This document shows positions 35,511 through 48,009 of a DNA stretch of 64,000 nt, in pieces; position 1 is the first letter of the stretch, and every line of letters begins with the position of its first letter. Below the pieces are notes generated by a model that saw only the letters and a program-made list of their open reading frames with translations, was not told where the DNA came from and did no database searches. The DNA comes from Patagioenas fasciata (lineage: Eukaryota > Chordata > Aves > Columbiformes > Columbidae): contig NC_092520.1 of the NCBI RefSeq assembly GCF_037038585.1, positions 57,254,501-57,318,500 of the forward strand, given 5' to 3'. Made by a program: the position numbers and the translations under genes.

Positions 35511-38500
35511 CTCTTCCCAGGGCATGTCTGACATGTTTGTCTTGTCTGATGGCAGGGTCCTTCTGCAGGTTTCTGAAAAGGTTCTCGCTGAATTATTTAT
35601 GTGGTTACATGGTGAGAACCACAGCCACCAAACGCAATGGGTGCAAACCCCAACCTGGTGCCACACACCCACCATTGCTCCCATTGACACTGCAAGCTTC
35701 CTAAAGAACAGACCTTTGGGCCTACCATTGACCTACTGGAAGACTAAGTACAGGCTGGAAGTGTGAGATTATTGAGAAAATTAGCCAAAAAGAAAATTTA
35801 GATCTATAACTAAATTAATCTCCAGATTAATGCTATCAAAGCAAATGGTGTTTATAGAAAGTCTTGTTTTCTTTATATTAATGTGAGAAAAAACTCAAAA
35901 GAATGCTAAAGGCAAATTTCATCTAGCAGAATTGGAAAAGAGAACATGGGGACAAAGCTATAATTACTGGTATTTCCTATCTGTTGAAACCTGTGGGTGG
36001 AAAGAGAGGCAGTGAATAGAGCATATTCAATGGCATTAAAATCAGTTTCTTTTTCTGGATTTTAGCTCAACCCTGCAAATTAGGAGGGAGAAAATAAGCC
36101 TCAGAGTGAACAGGCAGAGAAGCCAATTTCTTCATGTTACTCTTTGCTGTTAGGAAAAAAAAAAAAAAAGCAGCAAGCTTTTTTTTCCATCAAGAGTTCA
36201 AATTCCTAGCAACCCAAACTACAGCTGCACGCTGACAAGAAGAGGACCTACTGCAGATCTCAAGTGGTTCAGTGTTCATGTGTGCACACACACGGTTATC
36301 CTGGTTTCCTTTCTAAACATGTTATTTTAATGAAGAGAGGACAGGCATGTTTTTACATTAACTCCTGTTTTCTGAAGAAGACATCCTGACCCAGACTGAT
36401 CATGCTCCAGCTTAGGTATCTGCAGAGGTACCTGACTTCAGAGCATCCTTTGTCCAGTCAGTGGAAGGGATAAGACCCTCCCCATCATGATTCGGACCAC
36501 CAGAGATCGGAATTGCCATTTCTAGACACCCATCTATTTCTGCAAACTACTGCAGGTACTTAATATAACCGTGCTCCTAAATCAGCCATTTCACAAAACT
36601 AGGAAGAATGATTCTAAATCTTAATATACCTCTACTCATCACTGTCATCCCACATGCAAATTTCTCTTAAAAGAGAAAAAAAAAGCTATTATTTGGCTGA
36701 ATACTTATAGAAAAATAGGCACAATTAAAGCATGTTTTTCTTACAGTGAAAAAAATGTATCTTGCAGTTTTAGATCACTGTGTAACCTGCATTATTCTGA
36801 AGAAATCCTATGTCATAAAATGTTTACTTAGTTCCCAATTTATTTGCGTAACCGTTAATAAATGGAATGGTTTGAGGTTGCATTTTCTGTAAAGGTTTAA
36901 AAGCATAAGTGAAAATGGCTGAGTTTTTAAGATAAAAATTGGCATAGTATTATTAATTATAATAATGTTGTTGCTGTTGTTGTTGCTGGGATAATATAGA
37001 GTTGATTTGTTGCTCTGTAAACAAGAAATTCAATGTGAAGCATATATACTTGAGCATCTGTCAGTCCCATTATTCCCCAAAGCCATCTAAAATGCTGCAA
37101 GCTATAGTAGGAAATCCTACTTAGAATAAAATAAGTTTTAACTATTAGGTTTTTAATTATTTTAATACAGCAATATTGATTTGTATTAGGTTACTGTTTA
37201 AAGTGGATTTTTGTCTTAGTTGTTCTAGAATGTGATTTAGTATTTAATTAATACCGTTTCAGTCATGCTAGATGGGGAGCAACACATTTCCTAAACAGTT
37301 TTGTAAATGGGTTATATTTTCACTTAACTTACTGGAGTCGTCTGTTTAATGGTTGTCAACCCTTAAATGAAAACCAGAAAACAATAAACAGCTTGTTGTC
37401 CTCTGCATTTCTCTCGCTATGCATGCACAGCCACATGTGCCACTATCGTCCGTACCCTGTTCTTGGTGAGCCTCGCTCACTGTCAAATCCAAGGCCAGCC
37501 TGTGATCCCGTATCGATTGCAGCAGGACATTAAAAGGGTGTGCAGCACTTCACAGAGACACCCAACGCAACGCTGGGGCCAGGCCCTCAGTTCTGAATTC
37601 TTCAGGGAAGGGATTGCGTCTTTGTATGCAGGGGTTTTTTTTGAGAATGTGTCAAAGTACTGTCAGAATTACAAATAAGATTTACTGAACTTTGGCATGT
37701 TTTATCTTCAAAATCCTATCTCAGGAACACGTGTGGATTAAAGCATTCAAAGAAACAAGTCAGGTTTGGTCCTACTTAGAACATGTGTCTTCTGTTTAAG
37801 ATTTAACTGCGATTTATAGTTAATTATTTTAAACTTGTCACCATGGTACCAACCTCTGAAACCTGCCTTGGCTCCCAGTGTACCTGCTGAGGCACACTGA
37901 CTACTTCTGCATCTGCTTGGGGAAATTCCCTATATGCAGCGGTCAGGTGGGCTTTACCTTGGCTCCAGAGCAGATTTGGGCAATGTAACCATGCCAGCCA
38001 CTTGTTTTTTCCAGCTTTCACCCCAGCCTCTGGCTCTAAGTACAGAACCAGACCAACTTTAGCACCAGAGACCTGATGGAGAGGTCCTGCAGCACAGCCT
38101 CAACACACCCCCAAGTCAGGAAAACTTCCCTCCACTCCCTCCAAATGCCTATTGCTGTTTCCTTCTGGCTTTGCCCTCCACCCACAGACAGTTTCATGCC
38201 AGCCCTAGCACTGGAGGGTGATGCTGGACGTGGGGAGCAGAGCTGCCTCCCCAGCACAGTGTCCGCCAGTCCCCCCGTCTGGCACACATGGCTCCGCTGC
38301 TCTTGGTCCCCAATGTTTGCCAGCAAGAGAGGCTGAGACAGGCAGGTTGCATGTTGGGCTTCTCCTTTCTCTGTTTTGCCTCCTCTTTTCTCTCTCTTTT
38401 TGCCTCCTCTTTGGAGCACTCAGCACCCACCACGTTTCTTTAAATGCATTTGCCCCGTCTCGGTTAGTTTGTCTCCTAAAACTCATTCAGGATTCCTGTG

Positions 38501-38604
38501 GGAGATGATGTTTCTTGGCAAACGTGTGTGTTTTTAAAGTGGAAGACATGCCAACTACAATTTCTAGAGGTCTTCTCAGTAAGTTTATATTCTCTCTTTT
38601 CCAG

Positions 38605-38700
38605 GGAGCGTTTACCTTCCATGGGAGCATGATCGACATGCCATTACTGAAGCAGGCACAGAACATTGTTACGCTTGCCACAGCCATCAAGAAAAAATGA
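38605..38700 (+). CDS. CLYBL: CLYBL terminal coding exon, residues 310-340, catalytic lid
   Basis: The exon encodes GAFTFHGSMIDMPLLKQ and AQNIVTLATAIKKK, followed by a TGA stop at 38698-38700. It forms the C-terminal lid that closes over the neighbouring active site of the trimer. The aspartate in SMIDMP, codon 38635-38637, corresponds to human Asp320, which is needed for catalysis. The acceptor is TTTTCCAG after a pyrimidine-rich run. It ends at exactly the human protein length, although 15.9 kb separates it from the preceding exon. The last residues are KKK where human ends KEK (from memory). Confidence 0.95.
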   Translation, partial: GAFTFHGSMIDMPLLKQAQNIVTLATAIKKK

Positions 38701-38800
38701 GCTGGTAAATGAAGCTCTCGCCATGGGGCCCCAGTAGCTGTTTTAAAAGATGACTATAATACTTGGGGGGAAAAAAATTAAAGATGTCAAGCTTAAGCAG
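38701..38800 (+). other. CLYBL: CLYBL 3' UTR with likely poly(A) signal
   Basis: The variant polyadenylation hexamer ATTAAA lies at 38777-38782, about 77 bases past the stop, inside an A-rich run. A consensus AATAAA at 39322-39327 could support a longer isoform. The end of the transcript cannot be fixed from sequence alone. Confidence 0.45.
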
Positions 38801-38879
38801 AAATTCATTTCCATTTTGCAGATCTGTCATAATTTGCTTGCCAGAATTGCTAATTACTAAAACTATTCCCTACTCAAAC

Positions 38880-39780
38880 CACTGCTCCCTCCTGCACGGC
38901 CCATGTACTACTCATAGCCTGCAATGAAGTTACATCACTGACTGTGTGACATCATGATAATTACTATGAATGCAGGATTATGACTTCACTGAAGAAGAAA
39001 GGCGAAATGTAAGATGTGAGCTCTGTTAAAAGAGCAGATGAAAACTGGGTCAATCACTTCTATTTGTATCTACGCTTCTTCCCTCTCTGGTACAGAAAGG
39101 GCAAAGCCTTGAACAATTACACATCAGTTGAAATAATTGCGATGAAAATCATTACCCTGTGTGGGCTTCGCATCCCCCTCGCTTTCCGTAAGTGTGCAAC
39201 AGCCATTAAAAATATTGCTCTGACAATGCGGGACTCTTGACTTTCCTCTCTTCTTTTTTTTGCAGTCGCTATTCAGAGAGTTTCCTCCTGGAAGCATCCA
39301 GCCCGGGAAGGGTTGGACGGCAATAAACTTGTAGTTTTCGGGGACACAATGCAGCAGAACTTGTGCATATGGTCTCGAGTCAGATTTACATCACATTAGG
39401 GATACGGCTACAGGTCATGTGGGCCGTGTGGTTAACGGGCTTAGTAAAGCTGTTTTGAAGAGGTTAACCCAGCTTGTAGTAAGGGTAAATAAACATAACA
39501 ACCAGGCATTGTCCTCTATTCAGCATGTACTCTTATATGGAGGGCTAAAGGGTATTGAAGCTGCAGAGGATCAACTTGTGGTTGCCAGAGGACTCCAATG
39601 AAGTTTGAAACACCAACAATCAGAGATTTTGTTTCTGTTCCTCATTAAATCATGAGCTTTTGTGCTCAGACTATGAACGACTGTTCTTTAAGAAATTAAC
39701 AGAATGGGAAGTTTTAAACCATGCACCAACCTTTTCATGACCTACACAGCAGCAACGCTGCTGCACTTAGACAAACACCG
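38880..39780. promoter_or_regulatory. Candidate conserved element just beyond CLYBL
   Basis: About 900 bases of complex, low-repeat sequence follow the CLYBL 3' end. They include TGACATCATGATAATTAC near 38948, a 74-codon chance frame at 39016-39240, and a CGTAAGTG donor-like site at about 39187. It could be enhancer DNA or part of an unannotated non-coding transcript. No protein family is recognised. Confidence 0.35.
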
Positions 39781-39984
39781 CGGGGAAGGCTGTTCTGTTT
39801 ATTTAAATTTGTAACTAGAAAACAGTTGTTTTTTAGTTTCATTTTTCACCGCCTCCATGGCCATTTTACGTATGGAGTCACAGTGGCTTATTCCTCCCAT
39901 CTGCTCGCTTAGCATGTTTTCCCTCCGACTCCGAGCAGCGATTTTAAACATTTTGGGTTATTTTTGGTTTAATTAAGGGGAGAC

Positions 39985-40420
39985 GAAGGGATGCGGGGAG
40001 AGGAAGGGATGCGGCGCGGGGGGGTGAGTGGAAACTGCCGACAAACCCGCGTGGAAGCAGCGGGGAAAGGCAGCGCGGGGGTGGCGGGTGCGCTTCGCCC
40101 CGGCCCCCCCACCCCGGGAGCGGCGGGGACACGGGGGAGCTCGGCCCGGGCAGCGGGACAGGGGGGTGCCCCCCACCCCGGGAACGGCGGAGCTCGGCCC
40201 GGGGAGCGTCCCCCCAACCCTCGCAGCGGTGCCGGGCCTGGCCGGGGGAGCGGGCGGGGGAGGGCGGCAGAGCTCCCCCGCGGCTCCTCCACGGAGTTTG
40301 GGGATGAGCAGCGCGGCCCGACCTCCCCCCCCCATCTCCACTCGGGTCCCTTCCGAGGGCTCTGCGCTGGGTGATCCCTTACAGCGCAGGGACCTCCGGG
40401 CTAATCTGATTAATTAAAGA
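39985..40420. promoter_or_regulatory. Strong CpG island downstream of CLYBL
   Basis: Very GC-rich with abundant, undepleted CpG (repeated CGGCGG, GCTCGGCCCGGG and CGCGGGG units) in an otherwise AT-rich region. It contains an imperfect internal duplication at about 40106-40208. Overlapping open frames on both strands are a by-product of composition. Islands like this usually mark a promoter or a Polycomb-regulated developmental element, yet no coding gene starts here. Confidence 0.75.
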
Positions 40421-42650
40421 CTACCTGCTTATATTGCGCCTCGCAGCTCCCCCCAGTCCTCCGCACCCCCCCTCCTCGCATTTCAGGGCACCCTCCGTTA
40501 TTAATTCTTGGCTGACTAAATTATGGGTAACACTATTAAAACATTATCAGAACTAATGAGAAACAATTACTTAGAAGATGAGCTGGGACAAGCCGGAGCT
40601 GGGCACATGTGTAGTTATCCCCGTAGATTACGTTAATAAATCATCAGGTGCAAGGCAAGACGGAGGCGAGGCCTGGCGAAGGGAACGGAAAATGAGATTT
40701 ATGAGATATAGGGGTTTTTTTCCTTCTTTTTTGCATAATTTTTTCATTAATCTCAATAGGACCCGTGTGGCGTAGATTGTTTTATTCCCTTAATACCGCA
40801 CTGGGGGGGGGGGGGGTGGAACAGGGACAGAAGAGGATTTCAAAAAATAATGTCTTCATTGTTTTACTGAAGTCTTAATGACAACGTGTGACAAGCCCGC
40901 GGGAGCTGCGCGGCCGCGGAGGCAGCGCGGGGGGCGGCGGAGGCGCATCCGCACCCCACCCGCCGCCTCCGCTCCCGCCTTCAAACCAAGCAATGATGAT
41001 AATAATAATGTCTCTTGAGGTGTTTTCCGCAGCTGACTGCTTAAGTAACTTCATTTCGTGACTCGTACGCGGAGAAATCAAATATGCAAATAAAATGTTG
41101 GATATATTCAGATTTCTCCTTAAATTTCCCTGACACTCCTCCCCCCAACGGAAAATCCCGCTTCCATTTAACAGTCTTAACGATTTTCGCTTTATAAGAA
41201 ATAAAATCCGATTTATTTGGCTTTTCGTTTACTTTAGGAAGCTTTCCGTGTTTTCCGGCTTTATTCTTCTCCTCTTTCTTTCTTTTTTTCTTTTTTCTCT
41301 TTTTCTTTCTCGCCTGGTGCTAGGCAAGCAATTGATGAAACAAAACAGATTATAAGATTAGCGGCAGGATTTTGTGCATATTAATGATAGGGAAGGGCAC
41401 CGAATGGGTTTGTAATTGCAGATCTTGCGCTTGGGATTGGGAACTGTAGCCCTGCAACAGCAAAGACCCCCCTGTGAGGTTTTCACATTGGAACTTAGGG
41501 GAAAAGTGAAAAAGTAATTACCAGAGCACAACATTGAAATGTTAAAGCACTTATTCTTTCTTTCAGCGTTCTGTTTTAAAGGGGGGAAACGGGCAAAATG
41601 GAAAATAAATTACTTTCAAATAAGTAGGTTAGCACCTGAATGCTGGTGCGCATTTTCTCCTCTTTTTTTTTTTTTTTCCTCTTTTTTTTTTTTTTTTTCA
41701 AATTCTAGCAATTATTTAGCAGGGCATTTGCTTCTGAACCTGCCATCCAAGCAGCAGAAACGGGGGAAGGGAGGGCAGGGAGACCTCGGCAACACAGGGG
41801 CACTCCGCCTGTGAGACTGGAAACAAATACCGCCAGGAAAGCCGTTCAAAGCTGCAGTTTGAAATATAGAGGGATTTTTTGTTGCTTTTTTTTTTTTTTC
41901 CTTTCTTTTGGTTTTGTTTTGAAATCGGGGCTTAAAAGGCAAAGATTGTTTTTGTTTCCTCTTCGACTAAAACATCAAACGGTATTTTAGCAAAGGATGC
42001 ATTTCACAACCACAAATCCCTTCCAGGAACGGCGTGCTCCCTGCAACATCGCAAAGTAACCTGACACTGAATTTTAACTCTTATTAAAGGTCTCTCCTTG
42101 TTTCTTGGGCTGGTTCAGTCCTCCTCTGAGCTTACTCTTCCTAAAATCTGAATTTGTGTGTTTAAAACGCAGTGCTCCTTTCCTGGCTTTTCTAATCATT
42201 CTCTCCTGTGATTAACAGCAAAAGATGGTTTAGGTTTAATGGTACCTACTCGCGCGTATTGTTTTAATTCTGCTTTCAACGGAAAATAAATGTATCTGGT
42301 GGAAATTGGGCTTTGAAAACTTTTTTTTTACGAGCCAATAAAACGGAGTATCTGCTCCTCAGGCAGTAATTTCTGATTTCGAAAGGAGTTGGAAGGGGGG
42401 TAGGGTGGGCAAAAACGAAAACAAAAAAATCAAACCCAACTTTGTATTTCGTCCATCCCATCGCTTCAAGCCTGTCTTCTCCCACCTTCACCTCCGTCAG
42501 GTTCAGAGCATGGCAAAGCCCCGAGACGGGGCTATTTTGAACTACTACTTCAAAGATTAAAAAGAGGGGGAGAAGGGAATAAACACCCGTGAGGGCTGCA
42601 TATTCTTTTCTATTTTTGCAACGGGGCTTGAGAGCTGCGCGCCCCACTCC
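40420..42650. promoter_or_regulatory. Candidate enhancer domain next to CpG island
   Basis: A long tract with frequent TAAT/ATTA cores (CTGATTAATTAAAGAC at 40406, CATTAATCTCAATAGG at 40744), a POU octamer ATGCAAAT at 41084-41091, a second CpG-dense patch at about 40890-40980, and CpGs scattered in AT-rich sequence (e.g. CTCGCGCGTATTG near 42249). It includes a run of 14 G at 40803-40816 and T-rich runs at 41661-41700. No exon or RNA gene is recognised. Confidence 0.4.
41661..41700 (+). repeat. Poly-T tract
   Basis: Two T runs separated by CCTC, within the candidate enhancer domain. Confidence 0.9.
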
Positions 42651-42930
42651 CCGGGGAAGCCGAGAGAGAGAGGAGCCCCGGCGGGACGGGCAGGACTCCG
42701 GGTCGTTTTGGGGTGCTGTTATTTGCGCTTAATGGAAGAGGGGGGGTTCCCCGTCGGGTCGAGAGGCGCCCGGCATGGTGGGAGGGGATTCCCGCAGCGC
42801 CCCCGGCGAATGAATGGATGGGTGAGTGGATGGATGGACAGACGGAGGAGTGGCCCCTGGCTCCACGGGGACCGGGACAGCCCCACGCAGTCCTGTGCTG
42901 CTACCGGGAGCCCGGGACATGGAAGGGAAG
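42620..42930. other. GC-rich patch with (TGGA)n-like repeat
   Basis: GC-rich and CpG-containing from about 42630 to 42800, then a short ATGGATGG/ACGG tetranucleotide run at about 42808-42845. A purine-rich GGAAA/GGGAA run follows at about 42917-42962. The frames here are on overlapping strands and frameshifted relative to each other, so they are not called. Confidence 0.6.
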
Positions 42931-45900
42931 GAAAAAGGGAATAGAAGGGAAAAGGGAAGGGATGCCTTAACCACATCCCTTACACCACTAGCAGAACACT
43001 TTATTCTGGCCACCCCCATGCCCCCCAGCACCCCTTCAGCCAGGACCCACTGTCACCTGTGGCAAAGCCACCTACAGGGATGTACACACAGATACCAGCC
43101 CAGCACCAGTGGTGCCTGCAAAAGCCAGCAAAGAAATTAATGCCCTCCATATCCTTTACCCCTTCCTTCCCCCTCACAGCCCCCACTGGGTCTCCTTGTC
43201 CCCTCAGTGCACCCCAGGCCTCCCTTCACCGCCCAGCAGTGGGTGTCCCTCACTGGGAACAGGACCGGGGTGCTTTCCTCTGCATAACCAGGGGTAGAGG
43301 GAATAGGATACAGAACAGAAATGTCCTGCGTATGCCCATACAGCAAGTAGGGAGAGATCAGGTATCCTGACTACGTTTGGGGCTATTCCTTCCCCAATAA
43401 AGTCTGGAGCTCCCAAATTGGTGATAGCAAAGCCAATACTGTGAGGTGTTGCTGAGACTGATGTCTTTAGAAATGCAAGAGATTCAATCCCTAGAGCTGT
43501 GGTAGGTGCCCACTGCCTCCTGGCATCATTTTGAGCTGATCATCCTGGTGAGAATAAGAAGCTCTAAATGCCTACGCTACATTTTTGGGCCTCTGAAATT
43601 TAAAGTGTGACTCCTCACAGCTTTGGGTTTTATGCTAATGTTATTGAAGTTGTGATATCAAATACACGCAACAGTTCCTGGCTCACTGTTGGAGTAGTCC
43701 CTAATGTATAGCAGTGTTTATGCAGGTCTGGTACACTATAGGATGCCACTGGAAACAATTCATGTCCAGGTCTACATAAAAACACAGCCTAGATGCAGTC
43801 AATGATGCATGTGTCACTGCAAATCTGACCATCACTGAGAGCCCTGCCTCCGGTTTTGTCACCAAGAAGCCCATGGTTGGATAATGTGGAATTAAATACT
43901 TGCAAGTGAAGGGAAACAGGTTGCAAAGGATGTGCAAGGGCTGTCCAGCTATATCGCTGGTGTTGCTGTGTGAGAGCACAGGTGGGAGAACAAAATCACT
44001 TCCACTCTCTTCAAGCACAAATGCTTGGGCCATCAGTAAAGGGTTTGTGTTTTAAAATACTGAAAGCAGGTCCCCCAGGTGTGTGGTACTTGCTCAGAGT
44101 ACAGGAAAGAGCTGTGGTCTCTGTCCACAAAATGCTTCAGAGGGAGCTCGCCTGGCAGAGACTGCCCATGCCTGCCTGCCCAGCGGCAGTGCCGTCATCC
44201 CACCTCAGCACTGGGGTGACTGCTGGAGTACAAGCAAAAGCCTGCCTGCTCATTTGAAAGCGTTCAGGCACTTTCAGCTCCACACCATGATGCTGTACTC
44301 AGAGACTGCTTAAAATATAGAGTAGGTAGAGATACCTATTCCTTCCTTTACAATCAAATCTCGGGGGGAGAAAAAAACAACCAAACAAAAAAACATCCCC
44401 ACACACAAACCAGTCCCTCCTGAAAGAAACAGCCGGTTCTGTATTAATGTCAAAATCTCTATTGGTGCAGTTCGAAGATTTTGCAAGGACTTAAAAAAAT
44501 CCAGGGGGGAACTGTATTAACTGATTTCACCATACAGATGAACAGGTGTCTAAGTTTTTGTTGACTCTTGAGGATATGTCCAGTTTACAGAAAAGGTCAC
44601 ACAGTCAGTTCAGTATAAATGTAAATATGTCTCTACGTTGTAGCCATATTAGCAATTCTTTAGTGTTTATTCATAGCATTTGTTAAATGATATGATACAT
44701 GAGGGCGATATGTACAGTGCAAGTTTGCTGTCAAAGCCTAGGGAAAGGAGTATGTCTTTGTGCCTAGGTTTTCCTGAAGCACACACGTTCCCCAAGTATA
44801 GGCAGATGGAGAAAATTGGAAGACTGTCCCATTTCACGTGGAGGGGAGATGTAAAGCGCTCTGCTCAGCTCCTGGCCTTGCTCCCCCCTTACTGACATCA
44901 GCTCGTGTCAGATTTACCAGAAAACCCTGCTGCTGTAAGACTCCATATGGGGGGGGAAGGATAATAAACTTTTTTTAATTGCTTGCCTGGCTATAAATTA
45001 GCATGCACTGGGCTATTTTTTTTTTCTGTGAACAAAAGCACAATTGACGGTGAGGCTTAGGGAAAGCAGGGAGGGAGCTCTGAGCCCCAAGGATCCCCTG
45101 CGTATTGAACCTGAGCAGGGGGAGGCCTTGTCTGTGCCCAGAAGTGGAAGGGCACTGAGAAATACAACAATAGGGATTTTTATGTTTCACTGACTGTTTT
45201 TGCAGCTGCATCTTCCACCCACTCCTCCTCTCTCTCCCCCCGCCCCCATTGTTTCATGTGAGAACTGAGTATGAAAATAGAAGCTATGGCTTTCCCTCCT
45301 GCCACAGCCAACATGCATAAAACTGGGCCAGAGATCATCATAGGTCTGAGGTTAGTTTGTTATAACTCAGTGTTATGGACAAAAGCAGAAATTGTTTTGT
45401 GCTTCTACGCCATATTTTGTTACTGTTGTCACAGATGTAAGGACAGGGCTGAAGCCCATTGACTGACTTGTGGGTTCAATTGATTGTCTTTGCATCCCCC
45501 AGTGGCGTTTGAGGAGGAGCTGGCAGAACCCACTGAATTCTTCCTTTGCAGCTCCCACTCCGTGCACACCTCACCTTCAACCCTGGAATATCTGATACAC
45601 CATCTCTTCCCATAGTAAAAGCTTGTGCAAGGTGATTTTTCTCCAGAGCTGTCTGTGCAAGCCTTTATGCTACTGGTCCTCTGGTGCATCCAGTTACTGA
45701 CCTGAACAAAGAGCCAACTGCAAGTAAGAAGTAAATGGGCAGAGAACCACAGATTGGAGAGGAAATGTTAACAGAGACATGGCCTAAGAGGTGGGGAAAT
45801 ACTGGTGGAGAGTGGCTGAGAAATGGCTGAGGGATGCAGACAGAGATGCATGCCTGTCCTCTCATATGCTGCAGCAGAATCCTCTCTTATTCTTGGTATC

Positions 45901-46089
45901 CACAGGCAGAAGGATAGCCAGAAATCAGTTTAATTTGCAGCAAAGAAAGTGTGAACATCTTCACTATTTGTGAACCAAAAAATATATCAAATCGAAGACT
46001 AGTTGCACAAGGAGATAAGTCACTAAAGGAAAGGGACAAGGTTTCTTTAGAGCAGGCTAGGTTAACATCTGCTGTCAAACCTTCATGAA

Positions 46090-46140
46090 GGGGGTGGACT
46101 AGGTGAACCCTTTCTAGTAAATTTTATGTTATAGTAATTT
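46090..46140 (+). mobile_element. Possible degenerate CR1 3' end
   Basis: GGGGGTGGACTAGGTGAACC followed by an AT-rich tail resembles a decayed CR1 terminus (usual form GGTTGGACTAGATGACC). The CCTTCCAACC block is not preserved, so the call is weak. Confidence 0.35.
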
Positions 46141-46317
46141 TTTTTTTTTATGCTAGGAAATGCACAGAAATGCAACCAAAAAAAAGGGAGAAAGTGGAAC
46201 CTTAGAAAATGAACAAGGAACGAATAGTCCTGCAGCTACACTTAGTCAAGCTGTGCTTGCACCTTAGTCTCCTGCCTAAACATGCACAGCAATGGACAGT
46301 TTCCCCCTTTGAAAAAT

Positions 46318-46360
46318 ACTTTCCTTCTTTCTTTCCTTCGTTCCTTCTTTTCTTCCTTCG
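46318..46360 (+). repeat. (TTCC)n-type pyrimidine repeat
   Basis: Imperfect TTCC/TTCT units with two TTCG interruptions. Confidence 0.85.
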
Positions 46361-47754
46361 AGGAAGGCATACAACACTGCTATTTAGAGAGATGAAGTCT
46401 CTGTATTTTCATGTGGAGTCTTCCTGAGTTCTTCAATGTTCTTCTCATGTCAAGGCACCTTTGCCTCAGACTGTGGTGGGCTGGAAAACCCAGGTTAGGG
46501 TCTTGGAACACGCAGGTACCCCACCTCACCCACTACAGTTTCACTTGTGGAGGTGGTCTGTCTCCTGAGGTACTTTACACTTACAAGGAGCCACATGTGA
46601 AGGGCCCTCTCCCATGAGCGTGTCCAACCCAGTAAACCCAGGAAATCCCAGCAGATGCTGAAGCTGTGACTGGGCATGATGTGTTTCCTAACAGGTACTG
46701 AATTAATTTCGTTTATCAGCAAAGCAGCAATGAATCCAGAGTGCCAACTCTTTCATGTTAAGGCACACTCCTCCTACTGCCATTTGGTTTCTGATAATGT
46801 TTGTACCCTTTTATACTTTTTGTTTCTTTTTTTTTTTCCTAGTTTGCATCTTACTTTAAAATAAATTTACCCCAGATGCAATAACATTTCCAAGAAGCAA
46901 ATAATTCCTTTCTCATTGTATTATAGAATGTATAGAATGGAGCATCTGCAAAAATCATCAGAAGTCTCGCATTTGAACAAATTTCAGGCTAGTGTCCTGT
47001 TATCCAAGGCTGTCAGGTATTATTTTTGGTGATTTTTAGATTGGTGTGTTCTCTGCTGTTAGTATTAGAATTGTACAAAGCCTCTTGTTTGAAGAGCTGT
47101 GAAATGTTTTAAAAGCACCAATTGAAATTACAAGGCATTGTCCAAATTGAAATTTATTTCCTCCAAAACAGTGTCCTGAACATCCAGGTGGTAATAAATA
47201 TTTTTCAACCATGTACAAACTGTGAATTGTATTTTAAATTAAATCTCCGCATTAAAATCTGCATTGCTGAACCTCCTGCTGGCAGCTGCTGTTGTCCTGA
47301 AAAGTGACATCTTCTCTGGCACTGACGGGATGAGGGTTCTCACATGGACATTACTGAATGATTTCCTACCACTCTTTGGATATTGGAACTTTATAGCAAC
47401 ATATATCTAAAAAATACAAAGGATGCGAGGTGTGTGAGGAATACAGGAAGGGGCTGCCTCAGGTTTTGTGCGGATAGGTGTTTTTGTCCTGACACATGAG
47501 GGTGGAAACTGTTTTACAAACCTTTATTAAAGCAGCATATTGCTGATGTCACAAATTATGTCATTTTTCAGCAAGCTGTTAGGTAGCAGCAGGATACTTA
47601 GAGGTCCCAATCTGAGTTCACAGCTTGAAGCCTCATCATCCATTGAAGTCAAGGAAATACTTCAGTCCCCTGGCCCTCTGTTTACAAATAATATATCAAG
47701 AATCAGGATGCCTACAAATGAACTTTCAGGCACTGAGCTAAAGGAGAAAGGTTT

Positions 47755-47832
47755 GTGTATATATATTCTATATGTATATATACCTACATTCTATATATAC
47801 ATGTACATGTGCATGCATGCATTTGTGTGTAG
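47755..47832 (+). repeat. Alternating purine-pyrimidine tract
   Basis: TATATA, ACATGTACATG and TGCATGCATGCA units follow one another. Such sequence tends to unusual helical forms; no gene is attached. Confidence 0.75.
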
Positions 47833-48009
47833 TACAACTGAAGTCTGCAGTTTGCCATCAGGTTTTCTGTAAAGAAGCATTTATCATTCTTTCTTGCTAT
47901 ATAGAACTGATCCTTCATAACCTATGCAGCCATTTCACACACCGAACTCCTACCACAGTTAGAGATATCCGCACAGGAAAGGGTGCAAGTACTCCCATTC
48001 ATTCCTCCT

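Larger units (their letters stand above)
22743..38604 (+). other. CLYBL: CLYBL last intron, 15.9 kb
   Basis: The largest intron in the window. It holds paired hairpins at 23226-23276, a perfect hairpin at 28188-28210, opposed CR1 fragments at about 34.8-35.5 kb, an (AAAC)n tract at about 33978-34025, a poly-A/poly-T fold-back near 36150-36190 and a regulatory-looking block at about 32.2-32.4 kb. GC-richer patches at about 26.98-27.45, 28.25-28.56 and 38.04-38.40 kb contain long but unsupported frames. The remainder shows nothing recognisable. Confidence 0.8.

Noticed and set aside
39969..40417. Four overlapping Gly/Pro/Ala/Arg-rich frames on both strands
   Set aside because: Products of CpG-island composition; no start context, splice sites or domain.
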